A stretch of 64,000 nucleotides of DNA from CBDDLD01 sp965230605. Its GTDB lineage: Bacteria; Bacteroidota; Bacteroidia; Flavobacteriales; Flavobacteriaceae. This document shows positions 16,954-25,603 of this stretch, in pieces. The notes under the pieces were generated by a model, which worked only from the letters and a program-made list of their open reading frames with translations, was not told the DNA's origin and did not search any database. The translations under genes and the position numbers were made by a program. The stretch covers positions 1,798,001 through 1,862,000 of the forward strand of contig CBDDLD010000004.1 of assembly GCA_965230605.1 (NCBI GenBank). The letters run 5' to 3'. Positions within the stretch are counted from its first letter, which is position 1. Each line of letters starts with the position of its first letter.

Positions 16954-18167
16954 TTCTTTAGTGTAAAATGAAATGTGGTTCCTTCATTTAATGTTGAATC
17001 GAACCAAATATCTCCATTATAGAACTCTATAATCTTTTTAACTATGGAAAGTCCAACACCAGTAGATTCTTCCGATTCCTCTATAGATTGAAAAATATCA
17101 AATATTTTTTCTTTATATGCCTCAGGAATTCCTTTACCATTATCTGAGATCGAGAATTTCCAATGCGTATTGTTGTCTTCATACTTGATTTTAATAATTC
17201 CTTCAGGCTTCCCTATACTTTTAATGCCATTACTAATAAGGTTTTGAAAGAGCTGTTGAATTCTATATAAATCTGCTGTGATAAAAGGTAATTCTTCAGG
17301 AAGTTCAATCTTAATGTGTTCTGGCACGTATAACATTCCTAAAATATCTTCTAATAATTGTCCAACATTAATCTTTTCGATCAACTGTTCAGCACTATCA
17401 ATACTAGAATACCTTAAAACCCCTTCAATAAGACCATCCATCTTACTAACTTTATCTAGAAGCATGTCGTAAGTATTCTTAAAACTTGTTGAATCATTAT
17501 TTTCATAATGCTCACGAAGCCAATTGATCAGTGTATCCATGCTACGCAAGGGGGATTTTAAATCGTGGGAAACAATATGAGCAAAATCTCTAAGATCCCT
17601 GTTTTTGCGTTCAAGGTTTTTAATGAGTCGTTTTCGCTCTTCTTCTAACTCTAAATCTTCAGTAACATCTTCTACAAGTGCTAATTGATACATGAGATTA
17701 CCTTTCTCATCTCTAATAGCTGTAACACTTGTTTTTGCCCAAATAATGTCTCCATTTTTCTTTACATAGCGCTTATTCATAGAAAACCTATCAACATCTC
17801 CGTTGTTCAACTTTTCCATGTTTTCCTGAGATTTCGGGAAATCGTCATTAACAGAAATGGTTTGGACATCTAATGTTTTTAGTTCTTCTGAAGAATATCC
17901 TAACAGATCGATGAATGCTCTATTTGACTGTACAATTTTTCCGTATTGTGTAAGTACTATACCGTGACTGCTATTATCAAAAACCGCTTGAAGTTCTAGT
18001 GTCTTTTCGCTTAGATTGCCTTCTAGCGCTTTATTGGTTTTCTTCAACTGTTCGGATAACTCGTAAAGCTGCCTGGACTTGTCTTCAAGAATTTTTTCAG
18101 CCTGTTTACGGGCAATGCGCTCTCTTTCCAAAGCGCGTTGTAGTATTTTAGGATCTAAATCACTCAC
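16950..18167 (-). CDS. PAS-domain sensor histidine kinase paired with H-NOX
   Basis: About 405 residues. An N-terminal coiled coil (about 10-60, rich in E, K, R, L), one PAS domain with PAC segment (about 60-175), a dimerisation domain with the phospho-acceptor in VSHDLKSPLRS (His about 201) and a complete ATPase domain (N box LFQNLISNGIKS, G1 DNGKGIP, G2 GVGLSIVKKI). No membrane segment, so cytosolic. The start is GTG at 18165-18167, overlapping the H-NOX stop; a TTG three bases upstream is also possible. The genetic coupling to H-NOX is that of H-NOX-associated kinases, whose activity is controlled by the NO-bound sensor. Confidence 0.92.
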   Translation of the reverse strand: MSDLDPKILQRALERERIARKQAEKILEDKSRQLYELSEQLKKTNKALEGNLSEKTLELQAVFDNSSHGIVLTQYGKIVQSNRAFIDLLGYSSEELKTLDVQTISVNDDFPKSQENMEKLNNGDVDRFSMNKRYVKKNGDIIWAKTSVTAIRDEKGNLMYQLALVEDVTEDLELEEERKRLIKNLERKNRDLRDFAHIVSHDLKSPLRSMDTLINWLREHYENNDSTSFKNTYDMLLDKVSKMDGLIEGVLRYSSIDSAEQLIEKINVGQLLEDILGMLYVPEHIKIELPEELPFITADLYRIQQLFQNLISNGIKSIGKPEGIIKIKYEDNNTHWKFSISDNGKGIPEAYKEKIFDIFQSIEESEESTGVGLSIVKKIIEFYNGDIWFDSTLNEGTTFHFTLKK

Positions 18168-18705
18168 CAACTCTAACTATTGTATAATTTACTTTAGTGC
18201 CGTCAGACTTTAGCTTATCAAGCTTTATATCTGCTTTTTGCCCGAAATGCTCAAAGGTTTTATGCATTAACCCTAATCCAAAGCTATACATTGCTCTACT
18301 GGAAATATACTCTAATACGAGTTTGTCTTCTGTTTTTTCTATGACATTGAATAAAGGCAGTTCTGCATCTGGGTAGATCTTTCTTACCTCAACGTGAATG
18401 TGATTCTCGATAGAGGATAGCATTTCTATGGGGTCACTATACAATTCTAAAAAATTAGAATAGCTTGTCTCAAGTACTCCAAAAAAGTGTTCCGCATATA
18501 CATATAATAGATCATCTATACTAATACTTGTGTGTTGACTTAGATGATTTAACAAGCTTAACATTTCAGAAAAATCATAGGTTCCTATAGACGTATAGAC
18601 TCCTTTAGACGGAAGTTCAGATGCCTCAATGATGGTATCTACCATCTCTAATCCGAACTTTTCCTCTACTAATCCTAAAAATTCTGTAAATACAATTCCT
18701 TTCAT
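18160..18705 (-). CDS. H-NOX (haem nitric oxide/oxygen-binding) sensor protein
   Basis: 181 residues, the normal length for a stand-alone bacterial H-NOX. It starts MKGIVFTEFLGLVEEKFG. The proximal haem ligand fits His104 (IHVEVRKIYP), a conserved Pro follows at 117, and the haem-propionate motif Y133-x-S135-x-R137 is intact. By my hand alignment the position of the distal Tyr of O2-binding members is Phe142, which favours an NO-selective sensor. It overlaps the receiver gene (four bases) upstream and the kinase downstream, so translation is coupled. In other bacteria such proteins inhibit a partner kinase when NO is bound and affect biofilm. Confidence 0.92.
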   Translation of the reverse strand: MKGIVFTEFLGLVEEKFGLEMVDTIIEASELPSKGVYTSIGTYDFSEMLSLLNHLSQHTSISIDDLLYVYAEHFFGVLETSYSNFLELYSDPIEMLSSIENHIHVEVRKIYPDAELPLFNVIEKTEDKLVLEYISSRAMYSFGLGLMHKTFEHFGQKADIKLDKLKSDGTKVNYTIVRVGE

Positions 18706-19112
18706 TTTTTTACAAATTCATTATTACTCCAATAATTAATTAGATGTTCAACTAGTTCTTTGTATTCTTGATATTTTAAGGGTTTCATTACATAACCGGC
18801 TATACCAATTTCATAGCACTTCAAAATATCGTTAGGGTAATTAGAGGTTGTTAAAATAACTACTGGAATATACTTTAATTTTTCGTCATTCTTTAATATT
18901 TTCAAAAATTCTATACCATTCATTCTTGGCATATTCAGATCTAATAAAATAAGATTAGGTAATGTGGTTGCTTTTCGAATCGTGTCTATAGCTTGTTCCC
19001 CATCTCTGGCAATATCGACTTTATGTTTCTTATCTAAAGCTTCAACAATTCGCTTGAATTTTATGGTCTCTATCTGATCGTCCTCTATTAATAAAACTGT
19101 TAAATTTCGCAT
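18702..19112 (-). CDS. Stand-alone receiver-domain response regulator
   Basis: 136 residues from the ATG at 19110-19112. An upstream-extended frame to 19322 crosses the LytTR box region and the end of the GT2 gene and is rejected. Residues 5-130 form a single CheY-like receiver: acidic DD at 11-12, Asp58 (LLDLNMPRMNG), Thr near 88 (ILTTS) and Lys in VMKPL. It has no output domain. First gene of the H-NOX operon; it may be a phosphate sink or an intermediate in the relay. Confidence 0.88.
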   Translation of the reverse strand: MRNLTVLLIEDDQIETIKFKRIVEALDKKHKVDIARDGEQAIDTIRKATTLPNLILLDLNMPRMNGIEFLKILKNDEKLKYIPVVILTTSNYPNDILKCYEIGIAGYVMKPLKYQEYKELVEHLINYWSNNEFVKK

Positions 19113-19173
19113 GTTTAGGATTAAAATAATATGAGTAAATATCCTATTATTTTTGCTCCTTGGTAGGTTAAGT

Positions 19174-19206
19174 TCGATAAATGGCCATTTTAATATCGAC
19201 GAATGG
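19174..19206 (-). promoter_or_regulatory. Paired LytTR-type direct repeats upstream of the H-NOX operon
   Basis: On the + strand TCGATAAATGG (19174-19184) and TCGACGAATGG (19196-19206), 22-bp period; in the sense of transcription CCATTCGTCGA and CCATTTATCGA. They lie 62 bp upstream of the receiver ATG, within the 115-bp gap after the GT2 gene. This position suggests autoregulation by the LytTR protein. Confidence 0.65.
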
Positions 19207-19227
19207 TAGATATCTGTAGATAAGTGG

Positions 19228-20535
19228 TTATAAACCGTGTTCCTTTGCCAAAGTAGAAGACTTGTATGGATTCCATGGGTCTTCAAATGAACGTTTAAAG
19301 AAGAATTCTTTGTAATAAGCAACAGTTCTTACAATACGAAGGTAGGTACCGGTATAAAAGGTCATTAAAGACACGTATGGCCATAAGTATCGCTCTTCTT
19401 TCTTACGCTCAGAAAATAAGTAAATACTGGTCATTTGCACATAGTTCATCACAAAATAGAGGGTGATGTTCATTGGAATTACAAATTTTAAAGAGCTACT
19501 GTAGTTAATGCAGATATCAATGATATAAATCCACCACAGTATATCTAATATCACATTATAAAAGACATTTTCTGCTAATGAGAAGAAGGTAGACCACTTA
19601 AAATTTGCATGCGGAAAGTAAACATCTTTATGCTTTCTAACCCTGAATCTAATGATAGATTTATCCCAACGCAAGCGTTGCTTCGTTAGTACTTTAAATT
19701 TATCTGGTGCATTAGTGAGACATACCGCTGAAGGTTCAAAGTAAACTTTATATCCTGACTTTCTAATTTTCACTGTAATATCACCATCTAATCCCGGGCC
19801 TATATCCCAACCTCCAATACTTTTTATCGCTTCAGATTTAAAAGCGCCAAAGGCACCAGAAATGATCTTATAGATTCCCAGATATGAGGTGACGATCCTA
19901 CCTACAGACACTGTTTTTAAATATTCTATGGCTTGTAGCTTGGCACATAAGCTTTGTTTATAATTACGCACTTTTACATTACCTCCTACAGCACCAATCT
20001 TATCATCCATATAGAATGGGATAACCACATTTTCTATGGCATCTCTATCAAAAGAACAATCGGCGTCTAGATGCACTATATATTTTCCCTTACAAAACTG
20101 AAGTGCAAAATTTGCAGCTGAAGCCTTACCTCCTCTTTGTTCATTACGTAGAAAAAGGTCTATTAACCCATGTTTCTTTAAATTTTCTCCAATGATTGGT
20201 GTATCATCATTAGAGCCATCATCAACAATGATCAATTCAAAATTGGTATAGGTTTGTTCAGCAAGTGATCGTGTTAATTTATACAAGTGTTTTCCTTCAT
20301 TTTTCCCTGGAATGATTATAGAAATCAAAGGATTCTCAAGTCTAAGTTTCTGCTTCGCCACTTCCCATTTGTGTTTTCTCCTATTTTTATTAAGATAAAA
20401 GATGCCGTAAATGATGTAATCAATAATGATATATCTGGTAAATTCGAATAGAACAAAGTACCAGAATATGCGGATAAACTTCCCTAATCCTACTTCGAAC
20501 CAATAGTTTAAATATTCTGGTACTAACTGACTCAT
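19228..20535 (-). CDS. Processive family 2 glycosyltransferase (polysaccharide synthase)
   Basis: 435 residues: an N-terminal membrane segment (about 20-47), a GT-A domain with IVDDGS (103-108), DxD Asp157/Asp159, LDGD (249-252) and the processivity motif QRLRW (286-290), then three to four C-terminal membrane helices. This is the plan of PgaC, chitin and hyaluronan synthases, which build and export a beta-linked polymer from UDP-sugars. It starts with a four-base overlap on the TackOD1 gene. With the UDP-sugar dehydrogenase in the same operon, a polymer containing uronic or aminouronic acid is likely. Confidence 0.9.
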   Translation of the reverse strand: MSQLVPEYLNYWFEVGLGKFIRIFWYFVLFEFTRYIIIDYIIYGIFYLNKNRRKHKWEVAKQKLRLENPLISIIIPGKNEGKHLYKLTRSLAEQTYTNFELIIVDDGSNDDTPIIGENLKKHGLIDLFLRNEQRGGKASAANFALQFCKGKYIVHLDADCSFDRDAIENVVIPFYMDDKIGAVGGNVKVRNYKQSLCAKLQAIEYLKTVSVGRIVTSYLGIYKIISGAFGAFKSEAIKSIGGWDIGPGLDGDITVKIRKSGYKVYFEPSAVCLTNAPDKFKVLTKQRLRWDKSIIRFRVRKHKDVYFPHANFKWSTFFSLAENVFYNVILDILWWIYIIDICINYSSSLKFVIPMNITLYFVMNYVQMTSIYLFSERKKEERYLWPYVSLMTFYTGTYLRIVRTVAYYKEFFFKRSFEDPWNPYKSSTLAKEHGL

Positions 20536-21845
20536 ATCTGCTTTATATCTATGAGCTTGTGCTCTATATTTATATGCGTTTTTAGATTGTCACTGAGTAG
20601 TAATTCCATGTTGTATATGAGCTTATCATAGGTTGCTTTTGCTTCGTTGTTTTCCTTATCTACTAGCAATAATTGCATGGTCTGATCTACTCTTAGACAA
20701 TACAAACTGCTACCAACATACTGCTTGCCTAAGGCCTCGATATCGTTCCAGAAGCTATTGATAAAGTTGCTGTCTATAATGTTTAATAACTCTCCTGAAA
20801 GTGTTGTTTTTATGATGTAGCTTGATCTGGCACATTGGAAACTTCGTTGCATTTCTTGTTCAACCAATTGATCAAAAACGGCAGGTTCTTGTTTATCTTC
20901 TTCAGTCTTTATTTCATACTTCCCTTCAGCTGTTAAGCTGCCTTTCATAGTAAGTTCATAATCATAGATTGGCACTTCGATCAGTGTTTCTAAAGTATTG
21001 GAGCTATTACAACTATGACACTCCGCTATAACCTCCGGCACTTGAAAATCGTGACTGCATGTATTGCAGTTGTATACTGATGAGGGTTTGTCATAATCAA
21101 TCCCTATATGTCTAAGATGTTTATCACATTTAGGACATTGGAGTTGATCATTATCAGCATTCATAAACTGTTCTTGCGGTGCTACATGCGCGCAGGTGAA
21201 GTGATGGATAATATCGTGAGATGTTAGGTCGATGGAATTACATTTAGGGCATGTTTCCTTGTAGATCAGATAACTGTCATGGCAATCATTACAAAGCTGA
21301 ACCTTGTCTTTTAGCTCAACACTGAGAATATCAGCCTTTATTAGATTTTGCAATTGTTTTTCGATCTCATAGTCTTTATTTATGAAGTAAAGACTGATAA
21401 ATGGATAGATATAGCCTATTTTAGAATATCTATTTTTAACCGGGTTCAGTTTTGCGTCTCTGGTGAATAAAAACTGAGTTAAACGATTGCAAATATTAAG
21501 ATCTCCTTGTAAGCTTAACTGAGTTATGTTTTGACTCTTATCGTTTATAGATTTAACCAACGGGTTATTCAACCCCTCTTCGAATAACCCATCGGTGTGA
21601 ATCACATAGTCAGAAGTTATGTTGTATTTATAAAACAATGGTTTTAAAAATACGCTTACTGACCTGTGCGTTCTCAGCTGCAAAACAATATCATTGAACC
21701 AAGACACATCTTTAGTAGTAATAACTATAGCGTCGCATTCTTCTATAGCATTCTCTAAGCTTATGGACCACTTCTCAACGAAAAGATAGTTCACATCGCC
21801 ATGAGCGTGTAGTGTTTGAATATTATTTTTTACAACTTTAAACAT
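20532..21845 (-). CDS. TackOD1-type zinc-ribbon protein
   Basis: 437 residues. Cys pairs C185/C188 with C199/C202 and C237/C240 with C260/C263, plus C276/C279, outline zinc ribbons; DIIHHFTCAHVAPQEQF between them is the recognisable core of the TackOD1 (thaumarchaeal output domain 1) family. The N-terminal 110 residues look like a degenerate alpha/beta domain (CDAIVITTKDVSWFNDIV), possibly receiver-like without its Asp. No membrane segment. Coupled by overlap to the GT2 synthase gene, so it may sense or regulate polymer synthesis. Its biochemical role is unknown. Confidence 0.75.
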   Translation of the reverse strand: MFKVVKNNIQTLHAHGDVNYLFVEKWSISLENAIEECDAIVITTKDVSWFNDIVLQLRTHRSVSVFLKPLFYKYNITSDYVIHTDGLFEEGLNNPLVKSINDKSQNITQLSLQGDLNICNRLTQFLFTRDAKLNPVKNRYSKIGYIYPFISLYFINKDYEIEKQLQNLIKADILSVELKDKVQLCNDCHDSYLIYKETCPKCNSIDLTSHDIIHHFTCAHVAPQEQFMNADNDQLQCPKCDKHLRHIGIDYDKPSSVYNCNTCSHDFQVPEVIAECHSCNSSNTLETLIEVPIYDYELTMKGSLTAEGKYEIKTEEDKQEPAVFDQLVEQEMQRSFQCARSSYIIKTTLSGELLNIIDSNFINSFWNDIEALGKQYVGSSLYCLRVDQTMQLLLVDKENNEAKATYDKLIYNMELLLSDNLKTHINIEHKLIDIKQI

Positions 21846-21857
21846 CGTATTATTTGT

Positions 21858-23765
21858 TTAATTTATTTGTATGTAATCACTAGAGTCTATGGCACTTGCC
21901 GGATTAGCCCTAACCTGGAAAATGGCATCGTTATAGTCTTTATCTCCATTTGGCACACTTATATCTTCAAAGCAAATAATTGTTGAATTACAATTGTTAT
22001 CATGAAAGATGATACTTTGTTGAAAATTGTTCCCATTAAGATTAGCATCGGTATGCTGAGTATAGATACCATCTGTAATTTCATTATTTCTCCAACCGTC
22101 AGATATAACAAAGAATCCGATCATAGTATCTGCTTCAAACTCACCTAGTAAGCGCATAGTATTTCCTCTTTCTAATTGTCCTCCGGAACCTTGTGCCGAA
22201 GCATTAGGGAAAATCACAATTTTAACCAGATCATCTACGGTTTGAGGTGGATTATTGATGTCGTAGGCATAATACCCTAATACATTCTTATAACCTGCAC
22301 CTTCATTAATAAAGGTTACCGTAACCTCAGCCTGCTCTTTCACATGAATGTTCTTAGTAGGATGTTGAAAATATTCCGGATGGTTGATTAATGCATTTTG
22401 AGTTTCAGGCAAAACAGCACTAAATAAATTAGGCAGTAATTCGCTACAAACTTCTTCATCCTCTTCCATCACTATCGGACGTCCACTATCATCATAGGGT
22501 GAAACCGTTATATATGGGGCCTTATCTTGCTTGTATAAGATGTTAAAACCACCTTGACCTTTACATACAAATATCCAATCATTTTGAGCTGTTACGTAAT
22601 TCGCTGAGGCTGGTTGCTCATTCATATCCCATAAGAACATCGGGTTTATTAATTCGTTACCATTTAAATGTTCTGAAATGGCTATACCATCTGCTCCATT
22701 GGCTATGTACATGTAGTTGTCATCTATGGCAACACCATTGGTATTACCTTCAATTAGCATAGTTCCTTTAGATTCTGTAGCTAAAGTTCCTGTGTTTATG
22801 TCATATACTTTTAACCCATTTAGACCAGAGGCAACATACACACGTTCAGAATTATTTGGGTCGAAATACATGGTGTTTTTTCCTCTGTAGGTCGCTTCTA
22901 CATTAGTATGGGTAATATCGGTTACATCAAACTCATTGCTAAGCTCAAAACTATTAGTTGTTCCGGTTCTCACTGATGCATTGTTTCCTGTAATTAGACT
23001 TGCATAAGTAGCAGAATCGTTATTACCATTCACACATACATATTTAGCATCGCTATAGCTTTCCATATATTCTAGATCATAGGTTTGCTTGTTTAGAATA
23101 AAATGACCGCCATAAGTTTTGCCGGCACTAACAATTAGATACTGATTGGTAAAAGCAATTCCATTTGCAGAGGCTGTGACTACATCATCTTCCATTAAGT
23201 TAGACAGGTTTATACGATCATAGTTGTCAGATAAGGCATCTATTTTATACACGGTGGCACCATGTTTACTGTGCGATGCTGCTAACCAAATCGCATTCTG
23301 TGACTCTACGGTTACCGCATTAATATCTGCAAATAAGAAATTAACTTGTTTGATTACTGTAGGTGATTCCGGATTAGTAATATCAATAATTTCTAAAGCA
23401 CCTAAGTGTTCGTTTCCTTGTTTATGGTAGCTCACATAAGCTCTATTACCAAGTATAGCACAATGCGTGGCGCTTAACAGCTCTCCCTCTATAGTTGGTG
23501 AAGTCACTTTGGCTACCCATGTCCAGAAATAGTCTTGCTGATTATTCACATTAGATCCATTTCTAGAACTAGAGCCATTGAGGTAATCTTCAGTTACTTT
23601 AGGTAGAATACTTCTATTAATAAGCTGCATTCGGTCTGTTCCGTTGAGTGATCTAAATTCGACATCAACTTCTGTAATAGGATCATTCCCAATGCCTTCA
23701 TCTTTAGAACAAGATGTAATAATTAGCAATAAGGTAAATAAGGCAGATAGTTTAGTAGTCTTCAT
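21858..23765 (-). CDS. Lipoprotein with LVIVD-like propeller and C-terminal DUF4114-like domain
   Basis: 635 residues. The signal segment ends IITSCSKD (lipobox Cys19). Residues about 85-410 carry repeated strands such as NRAYVSYH..GALEIIDITNPESP, NGLKVYDINTG and YMYIANGADGIAI, the LVIVD-type propeller pattern. The C-terminal part ends CFEDISVPNGDKDYNDAIFQV, the acidic DUF4114 signature, probably Ca-binding. It is likely a surface or periplasmic factor for the polymer. It lies 12 bp from each neighbour in the polysaccharide operon. Confidence 0.78.
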   Translation of the reverse strand: MKTTKLSALFTLLLIITSCSKDEGIGNDPITEVDVEFRSLNGTDRMQLINRSILPKVTEDYLNGSSSRNGSNVNNQQDYFWTWVAKVTSPTIEGELLSATHCAILGNRAYVSYHKQGNEHLGALEIIDITNPESPTVIKQVNFLFADINAVTVESQNAIWLAASHSKHGATVYKIDALSDNYDRINLSNLMEDDVVTASANGIAFTNQYLIVSAGKTYGGHFILNKQTYDLEYMESYSDAKYVCVNGNNDSATYASLITGNNASVRTGTTNSFELSNEFDVTDITHTNVEATYRGKNTMYFDPNNSERVYVASGLNGLKVYDINTGTLATESKGTMLIEGNTNGVAIDDNYMYIANGADGIAISEHLNGNELINPMFLWDMNEQPASANYVTAQNDWIFVCKGQGGFNILYKQDKAPYITVSPYDDSGRPIVMEEDEEVCSELLPNLFSAVLPETQNALINHPEYFQHPTKNIHVKEQAEVTVTFINEGAGYKNVLGYYAYDINNPPQTVDDLVKIVIFPNASAQGSGGQLERGNTMRLLGEFEADTMIGFFVISDGWRNNEITDGIYTQHTDANLNGNNFQQSIIFHDNNCNSTIICFEDISVPNGDKDYNDAIFQVRANPASAIDSSDYIQIN

Positions 23766-23777
23766 AGTTATAGATTT

Positions 23778-25148
23778 TTAAAGGGTTATATACATATCAC
23801 TAGGCACTAAATGTTTGAAAGTACCTCTGAGGTCAAATAAGAATCCTCCTGGGTTTATTAAGGTATCTATTTGCTCTATATCTTTATATTCTTTATGATT
23901 AACAGCCATAACAACCACATCGAAGGTTGTGTTTATGTCTGATGTATTTGTTAGATCAATATTATAATGTTGTTTCACTTCATCTACCTCTGCATGTGGG
24001 TCTTCTACAGTAACGTCATAGTCTTGTTTACATAACTGTTTTATAATATCAGCGACCTTAGAATTTCTAATATCGTTTACATCCTCTTTAAATGTGATTC
24101 CTTTCACAAGTATCTTTACTTTCTCCTTAGGTTGCTTTGTCCATACGCGCTTTCTAATCACATTAACGATGAAATTGGTCATCCCTTCATTAGTCTTACG
24201 AACAGTCTCTAAAATTTGAGGACGTACGCTAAACTTTTTAGCTCTCTCTATGAGGTAGTACGGATCTACTCCAATACAGTGACCGCCTACAAGGCCCGGA
24301 TAGTAGTTATGGAAATTCCATTTAGTTCCGGCTGCTTTAAGTACATCTTTAGTGTTTATATCTAAAGCATGGAAGACTTGGGACAATTCATTCATCAGGC
24401 CAATATTGACATCTCTTTGAATATTTTCTACCACTTTAGCTGCTTCAGCTACTTTGATACATTCTGCTTTGTGAATTCCAGCTTCAACCACAGATTCGTA
24501 GACATTAGCTATAAGGTCTAACGCTTCTTTATTACTTCCGGAAACGATCTTCTTAATCTTAGTGAACGTATGTTCTTTATCTCCCGGGTTAATTCGCTCT
24601 GGTGAATAACCTACTGTAAAATCTTTATTGATTTGCAGTCTAGAGATACGCTCTAATATTGGTACACAAACTTCTTCCGTACACCCCGGATAAACCGTAG
24701 ATTCAAATACTACACAATCCCCTTTCTTTAGGTTCTTAGCTACTAAAGCTGTAGCAGACTTTAATGGCTCTAGGTTTGGTATTTTGTATTTATCTATCGG
24801 TGTTGGCACTGCCACCACATAAAATTTTGAAGTTCCAAGTGTGCGTTCAGTCATTGTAAACTGAATATCCTTATCTTTAAAATCTTCAGGGCTTAACTCT
24901 TTACACGGATCTTGGAAATTCCATAATTGTAAAATTTTCTCTTCATTGATATCAAAACCAACAACTTTAAATTTTGAAGCCATGTGTAGAGCTAGTGGAA
25001 GACCTACATAGCCTAAACCAACAACACATACACTTTCTTCTTTGTTTAATAATTGACCATATAATTCATTCTTTTTATAGGCCAGTTTTAAACGATTCTC
25101 ATCATTTATGTTTACGAATTCTTGTTTATAAGCAATTTGAGTATTCAT
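23778..25148 (-). CDS. UDP-sugar 6-dehydrogenase (TviB/WbpA-like)
   Basis: 456 residues. Oxidises a UDP-hexose or UDP-N-acetylhexosamine to the uronic acid with NAD. Seen: GLGYVG (44-49) for NAD, VPTPID near 114, YSPERINPGD near 171, KVVENIQRDVNI near 228, the catalytic Cys281 in VGGHCIGVDPYYL and TFKEDVNDIRNSK. The FxPGLVGGHCIGVDPYY form is that of the TviB/WbpA/WecC group, so an N-acetylhexosaminuronic product is more likely than plain glucuronate. First gene of the polysaccharide operon, with paired LytTR-type boxes 76 bp upstream. Confidence 0.92.
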   Translation of the reverse strand: MNTQIAYKQEFVNINDENRLKLAYKKNELYGQLLNKEESVCVVGLGYVGLPLALHMASKFKVVGFDINEEKILQLWNFQDPCKELSPEDFKDKDIQFTMTERTLGTSKFYVVAVPTPIDKYKIPNLEPLKSATALVAKNLKKGDCVVFESTVYPGCTEEVCVPILERISRLQINKDFTVGYSPERINPGDKEHTFTKIKKIVSGSNKEALDLIANVYESVVEAGIHKAECIKVAEAAKVVENIQRDVNIGLMNELSQVFHALDINTKDVLKAAGTKWNFHNYYPGLVGGHCIGVDPYYLIERAKKFSVRPQILETVRKTNEGMTNFIVNVIRKRVWTKQPKEKVKILVKGITFKEDVNDIRNSKVADIIKQLCKQDYDVTVEDPHAEVDEVKQHYNIDLTNTSDINTTFDVVVMAVNHKEYKDIEQIDTLINPGGFLFDLRGTFKHLVPSDMYITL

Positions 25149-25223
25149 AATAAAATAGATTTAAGGTTACACATTCATTACGATGCTAAAGTAGTAGTGC
25201 TCAGAGGTGTCAAAGGTTATTTT

Positions 25224-25256
25224 TAGACCAATACCCCGATTAGTGTCGACGAATGG
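25224..25256 (-). promoter_or_regulatory. Paired LytTR-type direct repeats upstream of the polysaccharide operon
   Basis: On the + strand TCGACGAATGG (25246-25256) is identical to the strong box at 19196-19206. A weaker partner TAGACCAATAC (25224-25234, 7 of 11 matching) lies exactly 22 bp away. They are 76-108 bp upstream of the UDP-sugar dehydrogenase start; TACTTTAG on the minus strand between box and gene could be a weak -7 element. Confidence 0.6.
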
Positions 25257-25358
25257 TAAGTATAGAGAGATGGGTAAGTTTTTAGGTCAAAGAAGTAACA
25301 TGTAGCAAGAACTCAAGAAAGATTAAATATATGATTACCAATATTTAACAAACAAAAA

Positions 25359-25387
25359 AGCCATCTGAATTAGCATCCAGATGGCTT
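25359..25387 (-). terminator. Rho-independent terminator of the mddA operon
   Basis: Minus-strand stem AAGCCATCTG / CAGATGGCTT, loop of nine, followed by a T run. It lies 20 bp beyond the small ORF at 25407-25586. Confidence 0.8.
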
Positions 25388-25406
25388 GCAAAAAAAGGGT
25401 CAATCA

Positions 25407-25586
25407 TCACACTAAATTAGCATGCAAATTATTCAATGCTTCTATCTTGGAGCCCCCTACTCCAGATATTCTAGCTAGTCCTTTAATGTTGATTAGTGTT
25501 GCTTCATATTGGCTGTTAATTTCTTCGAACTTTACAAAATCGAGCTTATCAACATCAAACACATTTTCAAAAAGTATCATCCTCAT
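25407..25586 (-). CDS. Small hypothetical protein at the end of the mddA operon
   Basis: 59 residues from the ATG at 25584-25586; an alternative TTG start at 25605-25607 overlaps the stop of the flavoprotein gene. Sequence features such as VDKLDFVKFEEINSQYEATLINIKGLARISG look like a real folded domain (strand-helix-strand), not random translation. It lies between a coupled upstream gene and a terminator. I do not recognise the family. Confidence 0.55.
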   Translation of the reverse strand: MRMILFENVFDVDKLDFVKFEEINSQYEATLINIKGLARISGVGGSKIEALNNLHANLV

Positions 25587-25603
25587 TACATTTAAATTTA
25601 CAA

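Noticed and set aside
18702..19322. 206-codon form of the receiver protein
   Set aside because: The extra 70 N-terminal residues are read from the end of the GT2 gene and the LytTR box region; the ATG at 19112 gives a normal receiver.
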